From Acanthococcus lagerstroemiae (lineage: Eukaryota; Arthropoda; Insecta; Hemiptera; Eriococcidae), in assembly GCA_031841125.1 (NCBI GenBank), contig CM063112.1, positions 18,874,603 through 18,938,602 on the forward strand: a stretch of DNA of 64,000 bases. The letters are read 5' to 3'. The position numbers and the translations under genes are program-made. Below are positions 13,692-24,629 of this stretch, piece by piece (positions within the stretch are counted from its first letter, which is position 1; each line of letters starts with the position of its first letter). Under the pieces are notes generated by a model that saw only the letters and a list, made by a program, of their open reading frames with translations, did not search any database and was not told where the DNA came from.

Positions 13692-16600
13692 CTACTGTAC
13701 CCAGCTATTGGAGTAATTGAGCTGCATGAAGATCACTACGAAAGCGACCACGTTTCCTGTGACCTGTAAAATAACAAAACTAATGAATTAAAGAAAAACT
13801 TTTCAAGTTAAGGTTACATAGATTTGTACGTGATGACAAAATCTTACTAACACTGAATACAAACTCCATGTTTAGGTGGAAGAATCCGCAAAGTGCTGTG
13901 TCATTTGGGGGCATGTTCAATTGATGGAAGTAGTTGTCCATCTGTAAACGCACTGTTAAGCTCAATAGGAATGTAGCGGTACTAGTGTGATCGAACGAAC
14001 ATTGCACATCAGTGCAGTAGTTATCAGTATATTACAGATTATAACATGTATTAATTTATTATACAGAAATCAAACAATATCTAAACACGTTCGCCGCAGT
14101 TTATGTTTTTGTGAGAAAAAGGAATAACCTGTGGTTCTTTCTTCATTATGCACCTATATGCAGCATGCACCCTGATGCGCAATCAGTTACTCTCTAGTAA
14201 CCCAGTTACGTGTGGAAAAGTTACCCATTTGTTACCCTCAGATTACCCTTATTCTCCTTTAGTTACCCTGGTAACTGGCGGAATACTACGCAATTAGTTA
14301 TCTTACCCGCGGCAAAAAGTTACCCGTTTGTTACCCTCGGATTACCATTGTTCCCCTTTAGTTACCCAGGTAACTGAAGGGATTTTGCACATTGGGACAC
14401 TACACAGACAAAGGGTACCTTTTAACCCCAACTCACCCTTCATTGACCAATTATGTAAGCAGCTATGCTACATAGTATCTATTGTAGTAATAATAAGGCT
14501 GTACCTGCGCCGCAACATCCTCTGTTAAACTGGTTATGTCAAACTTTAGAATAATTTTCTCAGTATTCTTAATCTACAATCACAAATCAATAATAAACTT
14601 ATTGGTTAGAGCTGTAAAAACATAATTGTAATCATAAAGACAATACATAAAAAACAGTTATCGGAAATTGTTTTCGAGCCATTTAATTTTATATAAGAAC
14701 ATGCTATAAAGCGTGGTCCAAAACAACTGCGACCAGTTGCGAAAAAAAGGAACAACGCCATCTAGTGGCAAACGAAGAACGCACAATTGAAGTTCATACT
14801 TTTCCGCGTCGATAGAGCGCTTGCCAAGCGTTCTGGCGCCGAATGACTTTTGGTTATATCCAACCATAAAGCGGCACCTGCGCGGCCAACAATTTTCAAG
14901 CCGACACGAAATTTTGATGGCGCTGCACACGGTTTTGAACTCCATTCCGGCACAAGAATTCCCAAAAACACTGCTTGAAAAATGGCCTGAACAAATGCGT
15001 CGCTGTATTGCTCACAAGGGACGATATTTCGAAAAAGAGCGAACGGATAACGCCAAAGATGACTCTTCATCTGACATAGATGACCCAGATGATGTTGCAA
15101 TGGGATCTGATGGCGACAAATGATTTTTGTATTTTATTTTATTGTTTTCCGAATACACCTGTTTAAGCTGTAGGGGTTTGTCGAACATGTTTTCATTAAC
15201 TCGTTGTAGCACAGCCGCTAGTGAATGTAGAACGCTCGGCGAGCGCTCTATCGATGCGGAAAGGTATGAACTTCAATCGTGCGTTCGTTTGCCGCTAGAT
15301 GGCGTTGTTCCTTTTTCTCGCGACTGGTCGCAGTTGTTTTGGACCACGCTTTGTATTTCCTTTATGTACTTTTTGAAATAATAAATTTTGACTTGCCTCA
15401 CTTAAAACTGCAATATCTCGGTGAATTTTCAAGATAGAGGTCTGGGGTTGGTTTTATTCGATTTATAAGGGGTTTTTACATAAATATGCGACCTCATATA
15501 TGATAGAAATTTATTGACCAAGTTGAGATCCTGCTGCGTCGCCAATAATGAAGCGTGAATAATCATGATCAAATGTACAGTTTTGTATAATTCGTTCTGT
15601 CTGGCTAAATTTTGGGTAGGAAGATGTGTGCGTTTTTTGTCGCCTGAATTCCGGTCAGCGATCTTTTCAAAAATCAAGTTCTTAATTTATCATTTGCGGT
15701 TGAACACAGGCGTATTTCTTTTGTACAAATTCTAATTAAAACGGGACTAAAATTCTGACTTAACATGAACTCTAATCAAAATCTTATTAATTCAGGGCCT
15801 AAAATTACTAGAGTAAAAGGTAGGAATATGGACCAGGGTAGATAAATGGACAGGGTGTGATAACAGGCCTGATAACAACATTGAAGGTCTGAAATCAGTG
15901 TGACATGTTACATTTTACAACAGTCAACACTAGCCAAGAGAGAAAACGGGAATTCTAACTAATATTTTATTTTTAGAATTTTGTTTTCGTCTTGTCAGTG
16001 TTTTCTTGATTTCAAGATACAGGCAATGTGATTTCCGCTGCATAGATTTCGGTAAATAAAAAAATTCAGATGAATATTATGCCAAAAGTAAGCATATAGA
16101 GGAGTAGAACACACTTTTCTGAATAATAAGCGCTATTTAGTTACTTATTACGCCGAATTATCATTGTGATACAAAGGATCTAATTTATCCTGGAAAATAA
16201 AGGTAGGTGGTAGTAATATGGACATGCTCGAATATCTTCCTTTTCAAGTCATTCTGATGATAAGAGGTTACATTTTACGTCTTTTAAAATGCCACGAGTT
16301 AAATTAATGCCTCATCGAACGACTAATCGGGAGACTGGGTGTACGAACTCTGCGTCGGTGGGGAATTGGGAGACACCTACATATGTGAATTTTTTTGCGC
16401 GAGGAAATATTAAAATTCTTCGTCTCTCTAGGCTATATTGTCGATCATAACTCGTTTCACTATTTGAGCCTGAAAAATAATTTTTTTTGATCACTCTAAA
16501 ATTGATTTTTCGAAGGTATCCATTTTACCACCATGACCCATATTACTACCTGAAAAAGTCTGACTGAAAAAACTAAAATAGACAAAAATATTTTGTGAAA

Positions 16601-18352
16601 ATGAAAACTGAACCCTATATATGTGTATACCAAATGTTGGCAAAATATATTCATGAAAAAAAAAACAATTCAATTTCGTTTATTACTCTTTGCACTACAG
16701 CTGAAAAACAAAACTACGTCCATATTCTTACCTTTTACTATACTTTATAAAGTGCATGCAGAATAATGTAAATCAAAATGTTAAAAACTGTGGAAAAACC
16801 CCCACCACTTCCGATTCCGTTGAAATCGAATGCCATTGCAGAAAATTTTACCGAAAAATTAAATCCTAATACAAACTCAAGAAATTCGGAGAACCCTGAA
16901 ATAAGGGGCAAGTGAGACTTAGGAGAAAATCTGAAGAAACTTAGACAAAATCAAACAGGAACAGGTACTTTTACAGAAGTTAAAAACTTATTAATAATTG
17001 AATATGAAATAAACCACATTATATATGAGGGAGCGAAAAAGTCAACATCAACATTTTAAAAATTAACCTCGTTCATGTCTCATATTATAAATTCCGATTC
17101 GGACGATAATAAGCTAGTTGGAAAAATTTATTAAAACAGAGAAGGGCTACTAAGCAACCTCAAAAAGAACCACTCCAACTCCGAATTATGAAATCATGAA
17201 AGCAGCAAAGGGCTACTAGGTAACCCAAACAGAAACCACCCCAAATCTGACTCAAATTATAACAAGAGACAATTTAACCCAAATAAGGATCCCTCTGAAC
17301 CAAATTCGGGGAACAGCTGTAATATTATTTTATCTGACAGCTCAGAATATTCAAATAATGGAAGCGACAAAGAAAATTACATAAATATTCGAAGAAATAT
17401 ATTTTTTTTTAATGAATAAGACTTTGTAGGTATACATGAAACCCAATTTTTGGTAAATTTCAGAAACATTTAATGATGAATTTAAGCTATTTAATGAATT
17501 CATTGATTGCTGCGACAAAGCAGTTTAAGATAACTTTTGATAAAATACTTAGCTAAATTAGAAAATTTTGCCCAAGTTTTAAAAAGAAGAATGGACGAAA
17601 TTCAATTCCTTCAAACTTCAGAAATTCATGAAAACATGTTAACTTTCCTGAATGAGAAGAACTTGGGCCTTTTACTGAAAGAAAACCAAATCAATTATTT
17701 CATTTCTTGAAATAGAAGCATGTTCATTCATTGGGTTAAAAAAAGAGAAAAAGTCAGGTTTCTTCCCTCCGTGAGAAGAACCTATTCCTGTCTTTAAGCA
17801 AGAATAAGAAAAAATCACAATTTTCTCTTTGGATAATTTTCCACGATAAAAAATTCCGCTCCCTCCCAAAAAAAAATAAAATAAAAATAATAATAATAAT
17901 AAAATTGTAAAAGAGAAGTGTGCGCTCTATTGCTTCAACTGCTCAGTTCAACCTTGACTTAGTGTAACTTCAAATTTTTTTACTTTTATTTTCGTTAATA
18001 TTTTTTAAACAATTTTTTTTTTAAATAAATAAATTTTTAAACCTATATGTATATTATACGTTTTTCTGGAACTGTCCTCAATTATTTGAATATTTGTATT
18101 TAAATTTTAATTTAAATAACTCAATTTTTTCAGATTTTGATCTTTTAACATATTTTAATATAATACCTACATGTAATTTTTGGAATAAGTTTTATAATTT
18201 TTATTATTGTATCCTATTATTTTTATTTTAATAATAGCAAATATGGGAAGTAATGCCCATGAAGGCCCCTGAAAAAAAAGATAAAAATATTCAGAATAAA
18301 ATATTATATTCCAAATTCGATTACGAACGTGTAATCACAAAGGAAAGAATTG

Positions 18353-18384
<32 letters not shown>

Positions 18385-19802
18385 GGATTGTGATAAAAGC
18401 ACCAAGAACCAAAACTCACAATACAGGATATAAATTTGTAATCCAGAATAAAGTAAGCCAAAAATGAAAAAGTAAAAAATTATCGCCAAAGTCATATTCG
18501 TATCTTCCTTTTTTGAATAAAAAGTAGGTACGTAGTTTTTCTCTTTGAATAATATAATAATAATAAAATAAATAAAATAAACGCCTCCCTTTCTCTGTCA
18601 ATAAAGAAAGAAAATTGTTTTTTGATGCGAAAAAATTTGTTCTTTGCCTCGAAAATTTAAAAAATTTTACCCCCCCCCCCCAAAAAAAAAAGGTGTAGAA
18701 TAGTCATTTATTCTACATGGCGTATTCTATGCGTAGAATAAAAAATCTACGACAGTTTATTCTACGGCACAACCCTGATGTAGAATGAACGAGAAAGGAA
18801 TCAGTGATACCAAAATAAAGTTTCAAAAAACGTATAGTAATCCCTAATCTTACTGGAATACTGAGAAAGTGAAAAAAGTTTTCCCCGATTTTCTCAGGGA
18901 GGGGCGAGAGACTGCGCTAGGGGGGTTTCCCCCTTGGACCCCTTGGCTACGGGCTTGTTAGTTTCTGGAAAAGTGCGCTATTCTTAACAAGTGCGAAAGT
19001 TTACAAACACTTATTACACTTAACAAATTACTCACTTCACGTACCAACTGTTCAGATTCATACCCCAACCAACAGAGTCTGCAAACTACAACTCCTAAGC
19101 AGTATATGTTAAACACGATCTTGAATCGGATAAAAGGCTCTTCGACGCTTTTCTTCATTAAATTCGATATCATCATCAGATCATTAATAAGGTAAATTGC
19201 AAGCAGCATCATGGTGTTAGACAGCAGGAACACTTCAAAACCGTACTCTCGATTGACTGACTTATAGACTTTGATGATGGCTGAACGAGCGTTTCTATTC
19301 TTCTCCAGATTGTTTCCGTTTGAATTTCCGCCCATCTGTAATAACTTCTCCAAATCGTGATTCACTTTCAGCAGAGCTTGTTTCAGAATCACGCATAAAG
19401 TTGAATATTGATACTCGACACAAGCGGGGCTTAGGACGATCAACATCACCGGTAATGGACCCGCTATAAAATTCAGAATCGCTTCTGAAAATCTTTCATC
19501 GTCGAGAGAAAATCTCACTACGAAATGAGTGTACAGGATCATCACATCTTCGAAAAGCATGATCGAGATCATGAAAATCAGAACGAACTTTTTGGTTCGA
19601 TAGATTTGAGTATTCGTTCTGTCGTAGAGGTCTAAAACTCGGCGATAAAGCTTGAGGATAGTTTTCCATCGGACGAGACGAAATACGATGATGGTGGTGA
19701 TTGAAGAGTAGATGAATGTCAACAAGAATGTCTGCGGATTGAATACGATCTTTCCAGACGCAATGCGACGGAACATTTCAACCATCAGGTAAACATTGCA
19801 CA
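13692..19802 (-). CDS. Gustatory-receptor-like seven-helix chemoreceptor, N-terminus missing
   Basis: Three exons join on the minus strand. Exon A (19802-19036) follows an acceptor reading TTTTTGTCTTCCAG and ends at the donor GAA|GTGAGT. Exon B (13941-13852) follows GCGTTTACAG and gives 30 codons (MDNYFHQLNMPPNDTALCGF and on). Exon C (13763-13692) follows ATTTTACAG and gives 23 codons plus TAG. Exon A ends and B and C begin in phase 0. The joined product has five hydrophobic helices in exon A and a last helix in exon C (AFVVIFMQL), where insect gustatory receptors carry a TY...QF motif; here that motif is only loosely kept. The B-C intron has an alternative pair (donor GTAAGA at 13847, acceptor at 13757) that is also in frame. 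About 80-120 N-terminal residues lie in an exon not found. The A-B intron (5.1 kb) holds several transposons. Family identity is inferred from topology, intron phase and motif position. Confidence 0.58.
14180..14392. repeat. Two-copy tandem repeat of about 110 bp rich in GTTACCC
   Basis: 14180-14289 and 14291-14390 share AAAAGTTACCC, TTTGTTACCCTC, GATTACC and CTTTAGTTACCC in the same order. It lies within the A-B intron of the receptor gene. Confidence 0.6.
14709..15353 (+). mobile_element. Internally deleted mariner element
   Basis: The inverted termini are long: AAGCGTGGTCCAAAACAACT at 14709 matches the reverse complement of the end near 15353, and pairing extends about 130 bp (to 14841 and back to about 15222). 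Between the termini is only the C-terminal third of a mariner transposase. The deletion junction sits exactly at the inner edge of the left TIR, so the transposase remnant starts right after it. TA is present near both ends, but the exact base of each terminus is uncertain. Confidence 0.75.
14840..15123 (+). pseudogene. Mariner transposase C-terminal remnant
   Basis: The frame gives LAPNDFWLYPTIKRHLRG, the conserved segment holding the third catalytic aspartate of mariner (DD34D) transposases, followed by HEILMALHTVLN, the FPKTLLEKWPEQMRRCIAH region and the terminal KGRYFEKE, then a poorly conserved acidic tail and TGA. The first two catalytic aspartates and the DNA-binding domain are absent, so it cannot be active. 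The frame runs upstream into the left TIR without a real start codon. Confidence 0.8.
15812..16739. mobile_element. Candidate short-TIR element in the receptor intron
   Basis: AGTAAAAGGTARGAATATGGAC-like ends are inverted at 15812-15833 and 16718-16739. The words TAATATGG(A/G) and TTACATTTTA recur inside (16215, 16270, 16530). No coding content was seen. Boundaries and class are uncertain. Confidence 0.45.
17146..17265. repeat. Two-copy tandem repeat of about 70 bp
   Basis: AAGGGCTACTAAGCAACC near 17149 recurs as AAGGGCTACTAGGTAACC near 17207, followed in each by a similar AAAACCAC-type run. The surrounding 16.8-18.3 kb is AT-rich intron with ATA microsatellite near 17885-17902 and no recognisable gene. 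Confidence 0.45.
18650..18957. mobile_element. hAT-like remnant abutting exon A
   Basis: The right end reads CCTTGGCTACGGGCTTG, whose reverse complement CAAGCCCGTAGCCAAGG resembles the termini of the hAT elements at 48954-49847 and 31839. The interior carries TAGAATAGTCATTTATTCTA and TCTACGGCACAACC, matching (inverted) 49095-49200. It ends one base before the end of the open frame around exon A. The left end was not found. Confidence 0.5.
19036..19802 (-). CDS. Exon A of the gustatory-receptor-like gene
   Basis: 767 bp: two bases completing a codon, then 255 intact codons with no stop. Hydrophobic stretches include FLLTFIYSSITTIIVFRLV, FVLIFMISIMLFEDVMILY, PLPVMLIVLSPACVEY, FLLSNTMMLLAIYLI and FNIYCLGVVVCRLCWL. 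The S-x-N-REYG phrase before the fifth stretch resembles the conserved spot in insect gustatory receptors. The open frame continues on both sides (to 19845 and 18958), but the upstream part is intron-like and is followed within 10 bp by a MITE (19855), while the downstream part runs into a hAT-like end at 18957. An intact 255-codon frame amid transposons suggests selection, or recent loss if the gene is dead. Confidence 0.62.
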
Positions 19803-19854
19803 CTGGAAGACAAAAATAAATCATGTGTGATCCCCAGTGGCTCATGACTGCGTC

Positions 19855-20009
19855 CAGGGCCGGTTTTAAGTACTTTGCCGCCTGTTTTTTTACACCACCT
19901 TCCGCAAAATTGAGGTATAATTGTTATATTAAGCCGCAAATTTTGCCGCCCCAAAATTTTGTCGCTCTGGGCTGTAGTCCAGTCAGCCCGTATGGTGAAA
20001 CGGGCGCTG
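19855..20009. mobile_element. MITE, CAGGGCCGGTTTTAAG family, copy 1
   Basis: CAGGGCCGGTTTTAAGTACT at 19855 opens a 155-bp unit that closely matches 30554-30721, including the GCCGCCCCAAAATT core. The right terminus (CGGGCGCTG) is a worn inverse of the left. It lies immediately 5' of the receptor exon, within its intron. No target duplication is readable. Confidence 0.65.
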
Positions 20010-20810
20010 AATCAAAACCTTGATATAAGTCTAATATATCAAATAAAAATGACCCATTAGTAGTAAAATGTTTTCAGAAAATTCTGGAGTCAGATCTGTA
20101 ATCATAATCAACGTGAAAACACTTTTAGAATTTTATGTATCCTTTCTTTCACCCCATAAATGTAATTTTTCTCATTTTCATTTGAACCTCTGAAATTTCA
20201 GGCTGTACAAGTAACCAGTACTAGTGCCTCCTTCCGAACAGACTGCATGCTGTAAAGTGATTCCGGTGGGAAAGGGGGGCCTGGGAAGCCAAAAAGCAAG
20301 AAATCAGTAAAAGTTACAATTTTTTAATTTCAGTCTTATATCACAAGACCAAGTCTAAACCCTACTTACCATATAAAAAATTCTCAATATGTAATGTGGA
20401 ATAAGAAAACTGACCTTACGTCAGAAAACGAAATTTTGAGAAACATGAGTTTAAAGATTTCGCGCTACCTTCCTGCCTCGTTTGTGGCTGGAGGGAGCTG
20501 GAGTGGGAAATATCAAGTATTTTATACACCGTTCGAATCGTCATTTCCTCTGCTGTAGCACCGCGATAGTCTCCTCGTCATCATTATCATTTCGTTTTGC
20601 AAAGACGTGGTTGAGTCTATCCTTTACTGGTGGAATAAGAAAACGGACCTCAACCACAGAACAAAATTTCGCATAAATGCATTTAACATTAGATTGGTTT
20701 TCTTATTCCACTTTTTTTCGGGTTCAGTGTTGAGAAACTCCGACTCCAGCGCTACCTAGAATCACTTTTACGAAGTGGTAATGTTCTTACAAGAAAACTT
20801 AAAACCTTAA
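20010..20810. other. Noncoding, with a repeated GGAATAAGAAAAC word
   Basis: TGGAATAAGAAAAC occurs near 20398 and 20631 and inverted near 20697. No exon is supported. A minus-strand GTAAGT donor near 20367 has no plausible exon behind it because a stop lies close upstream. Confidence 0.4.
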
Positions 20811-20814
20811 TATT

Positions 20815-22195
20815 TTTACTTTTAATATGCGAGGGTTGGCTACTAAAGAAAGATTACTAGAATTTGAACTGGCAACCGAACTAATTGAATTTGATGTGTT
20901 TGGCTTATCAGAGATCAGGGGGAAAAAGGGGAAAAGTTACAAAAAAGAGAAAACGGTAATTATCTTTTTTACTCCGATCAGACGAAGGGCTTCAGAGGGA
21001 TGGGTTTTTATGTACATAAAAAATGGGCAAGTAAAGTCACGGAAGTGACAGGAATTTCGAAAGGATAAGTTTCGTAAAATTAGCTTTGGACTCAAAAACA
21101 AAACTACTATTAATTCAAGTGTACGCTCTTACACTTCAAGCCAAGGTAGAGGAACTAGAAGAGTTCTACGAACACCTTCAAGGAACAGTCGAAAGAGAAC
21201 GAGAACATTACACTCTTATAATGGGGGAGCTAAATGCAAAACTTGGAGGCAAATTGGATATCCGTATTTACAATAGTGTATGTAAATTTTGTTCAGGCGA
21301 CTCAAAGAACAGAAACGGGGAATACCTGCTAAACTTCACGGAGAATGGATTCTGGAAAATTGTGAACTCTTTTTATAAGAAAAGGAAAACAAAAAATGGA
21401 CCTGGTGCTCTCCTGATGGGAAAACAAAAAATGAAATCGATTACTTCCTGGCTCATAATGACATGAGAATAGTTAAAGACATACAAAGGTATGACAAACT
21501 CGTCTTTCCTTCAGACCGGCGTGCCCTACAAATAGAATTAAGCACATCAAAAAAGAGTAGGGTTAAAAATTTTAAGAAAAGTAATATAAGGAAGAAAAAG
21601 GAAATCCCAGTATTAAGAATTCAGGAATCCAAAAACATGCTGATCTCAGAACTTGACAAGGTTAATTGGAAGATGGAGAGGGAGGTATAAATAGCATATA
21701 ATTGGAAAAAATCTTGAGCCAAGTATACAATAATTTTGCGGTAGAGGAGTCAAATTTAAGCACAAAAAATAAAATTTCGGCAATAACTAAAAAATTCGGT
21801 GAAAAAAGAAATTATCTTGGCAAGAGCTAAAAATAAGACTTGGGTGAAAAAAATAGAGTTAGTGGAACTCAGGAAAACAATGAAAAAGAAAGTTAAAGAG
21901 GACATATGGAAATTCGATACAGAAAGCATGTACAATCTAATCAAAGATTCAGAGACTGTGAAAAAAGCTAAAAAAGAAATCTTCAATGATCTTAATCTGA
22001 CTCCCAAGATTAAAAATAAATTTGGAAAATTAGAATTCAACAGAAATGGGATCGTCCAAGTGGCGACGGAATTCTACCAGAAGTTATACGAAGGGGAGGC
22101 GACTGAAGGCGAAATCTGTAAATTGGAGGGAAAAGAAGATGAGGAAGAAATTCCCCAAATATTGGAAGAGGAAGTTTTCTCGATCCTGAGTATTC
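20815..22195 (+). pseudogene. RTE-like LINE, endonuclease half
   Basis: The conceptual product begins NMRGLATKERLLEFELA and continues with GLSEIR near 20905, a shifted segment with the IQVY(A) phrase near 21115, IMGELNAKLGG near 21220 (normally GDFNAK), and NEID near 21435. The pre-RT linker region follows, ending with FYQKLYEGEA near 22075 and EEEVFSIL near 22165. At least three frameshifts occur (about 20990, 21390 and 21700). It stops abruptly at about 22195, where an oppositely oriented piece of RT of the same family begins. Confidence 0.8.
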
Positions 22196-23100
22196 CATTT
22201 TGGTTCGATTTTCAAACGATATAATTTGACCCAAATATTTGTGTTCTTTCACAGGTTCAATTTCCAAATTTTCTATTATAATTTTATCTATATATGTGAC
22301 GCGCCATGAGAAACCATACCTTCGGGTGAAAAAACTGTTTTCAAGAAAAACGCCAAAACACGTTGAAAAATTGATTTTGATCAAAAATGACTTTTTGCCG
22401 GAAATGTGTTCCAGAGTATCTGAAAAACATTTTAGGCACCCATACCCGCTTGTTTTGTTGTTTATTTGTTTGATTTTTATAATTTTTGTAAAAAAAAATT
22501 TTTTCTTGAATTTTTTGTATGATAGATTTTTTTTTATAATCAACGTCATTTACATACATTTTTTTTATAATAAACTTTATTTGCATACATTTGTCAGTTT
22601 TATTTTAACAAACTTGAAACATACACCATTGAATTCCTCATAAAATTTTACTCAGGGAGGGGGGGGGCTAATTTTTAGTCATAATACCTTCGGAGAACTT
22701 GGTAATTTAAGCAATGTCCGAACGAAAAACTTAATTAAAGCTGTTTTTCTCGAAAAGTACTTTTTAGTAGTTTCCAACTTCAAAATGGCATATCTCTGAG
22801 AATTTTGCTCCGATTGAGCTGCGGTTTGCGGCATTGGATTCTCCATACTTTTCTCTATTAGAATCAGTCAAAATTTCATTTTCGACCCTCTTCACCCGAA
22901 GGTATGGTTTCTCATGGCGCGTCACATATCATGCTGGTTTGTCATTAATTTTGTTTTTGTTTCATTCATAGTTGAACCCACCTTTTTTCAATTCTTTTGT
23001 CATGATTTAAATTTCGGTTAAGCTTTTACCTATTAAGACAATGTCATCTGCAAATCGAAGATTGTTAACCCATCTACCGTTGATTTCACTGGTAGACAGT
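22195..23100 (-). pseudogene. RTE-like LINE, reverse transcriptase piece in opposite orientation, split by a MITE
   Basis: On the minus strand 23095-23030 gives NGRWVNNLRFADDIVLIGK, containing the FADD catalytic box. After the MITE at 22296-22925 the reading resumes at about 22294 with EPVKEHKYLGQIISFENRTK, the conserved region downstream of the catalytic core, and ends at 22195. The two LINE halves therefore converge tail to tail. Confidence 0.75.
22296..22925. mobile_element. MITE, 630 bp, GTGACGCGCCATGAGAAACC termini
   Basis: GTGACGCGCCATGAGAAACC at 22296 is matched exactly by the reverse complement at 22925, and pairing extends to about 35 bp each side (through CATACCTTCGGGTGAA). ATAT flanks both ends (22292-22295 and 22926-22929). 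It sits inside the RT segment of the LINE, splitting it cleanly. No protein is encoded. A 170-codon minus-strand frame across the left end is a chance fusion of MITE and LINE. Confidence 0.85.
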
Positions 23101-23260
23101 AGTTTTGGTGCCGAGGATTTTATAACTGATTTTAGAAATTTTTGGGTCGCTGAATCCAAATATAACATTAGTTTTCCTCTGTCAGCTCTAGTTTTTTAGA
23201 TACAATAAAAAGTCGGTTAGTTATGCAAGTACACATTATGTGTACATGTATTTATTATAA
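23100..23260 (-). repeat. Dispersed repeat, copy 1 (partner at 29030-29210)
   Basis: The reverse complement contains TTTTTATTGTATCTAAAAAA, CTAATGTTATATTTGGATT and AAAATCAGTTATAAA followed by TCCTCGGCACCA, all in the order seen at 29075-29195. It adjoins the LINE RT fragment and may be part of it or a separate element. Confidence 0.65.
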
Positions 23261-23540
23261 ATACTAATTGTTTAATAGATGATAAAGTCGAATCACAAAT
23301 AATTATAACGGACTTGGCGATTCAGCACATTTTTGCCCACGAAATCGTGACAAATGCTAATTGGCAATTAAATCTTCCGGCTGGACTGAGAGTTATGTCC
23401 ATGGATACACCTCTAACAAAAGGTCTCACTTGAGTGAGGATTGGAAATGCTTTAGAAAACGATTCTGGAAATCTCGTTTCTCACAGCTCATTACTGTTGA
23501 AACCATTCCCCTAAATTTCGAGAGAGTCCTAACATTTAAA

Positions 23541-23872
23541 CAGGGGTAAAACTATAGGGGGCGGGGTTAACCCCTCCCCCAATGATTTGACAGTCGGCAA
23601 ATTTTAAGACTGTTTATTTGACCGCCCCCCGTAATTTGATATTCGGCAAATTTTGAAACTGTTCATTTGAATTTTCATTTTTTATGCATGTTTGTTTGTT
23701 TGTTTGTTTGTTTATTTATTTTCTTTTTCAGTTAAAAAATATTTCGATTAAAAAAATGGCAAATTTTTAATTTTTTAAACATTTTGTCAGTGAATTTTTA
23801 GTTTTCAAAAAATATTTGTCGGAAAATTTTTCTTCTCTACTTTTCCAAACTGAAAGTCAAATTTCGTTTCTG
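23541..23872 (+). mobile_element. Terminal MITE 1 of composite copy A
   Basis: It starts CAGGGGTAAAACTATAGGGG and ends CTGAAAGTCAAATTTCGTTTCTG. It shares with 26218-26497 the words GGCAAATTTTGAAACTGTT, GTTTGTTTGTTT and GAAAGTCAA in the same order. The ends are imperfect inverses of each other (CAGRRRCGAAA-type). It has no duplication of its own, only at the outer end of the composite. Confidence 0.65.
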
Positions 23873-24629
23873 AAAACGGGGTACCTAGACTCCTGTTACA
23901 GACCAGTCGGTCAAAAGCAGAGGGTTTTAAGCTGAGTATCGAACGTTATGTGAAAGGTTGAAACAAAGCTGAAATGTGGAAGACATTTTAAAAATCTGAA
24001 AGTCGGTAGCAAACGTTGAATTTCAAAGTTCAGTGACTATTCGGACTGCCAGCGCCAAAGAGTCGACCTCTATAATTTTAGGCACATGAAAATAAGGAAC
24101 CGTTGAAACCCTACATATTTCAGAAAAATTCATCAGATTGAAATGGAAAAAATGGTCTCAATATGGAAGGAAAATTTTATGTACTATAAATTTTGTCCTA
24201 ATCATTTTTTTGATAAACGCTTTCGTTTTCATAGTATTTTGAGATTTCTTCGTATGCCTATAAATGAAATATTCCCCTTGATCAGGGTAACAAGGTAAAC
24301 GACTACAGCGTACCACCTCTTTGAGCAGTCCGAAATCTGTTGTTACTACGTAGATTCTCTGCTTGACCTAGAGCCTAAAATTTGAGAAAGTTGAACTCGA
24401 CCGCTTTCACATTTCCCATCGCCTTTCTTAGCTAATGCGGCGGCATTTTTTTCGTAAAACGGTTTCACCCTGTCCATAATTTCATGACCATTGTTCATAT
24501 CACGTCTCTAGTACCCAGTACAAGGATATGATACGACTCAATTGACCCATGGCGCGTCCATTTTCTCCTCTTGTGAATCCGTTACGTGAAACTGGAAAAA
24601 CTGCATATTATATAGCGATATTTAAGTCA

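Noticed and set aside
16312..18601. Several 60-65 codon frames in the receptor intron
   Set aside because: They are AT-rich chance frames without motifs or splice signals.
20300..20470. N-terminal exon of the gustatory-receptor-like gene next to the GTAAGT near 20367 (minus)
   Set aside because: In the required phase a stop lies about 18 codons upstream and there is no initiating Met.
22037..22549. 170-codon minus-strand frame as a gene
   Set aside because: It is a chance fusion of MITE sequence with the inverted RT fragment.
20815..23100. Twin-priming inversion of a LINE
   Set aside because: The two parts converge tail to tail, whereas twin priming leaves them diverging.
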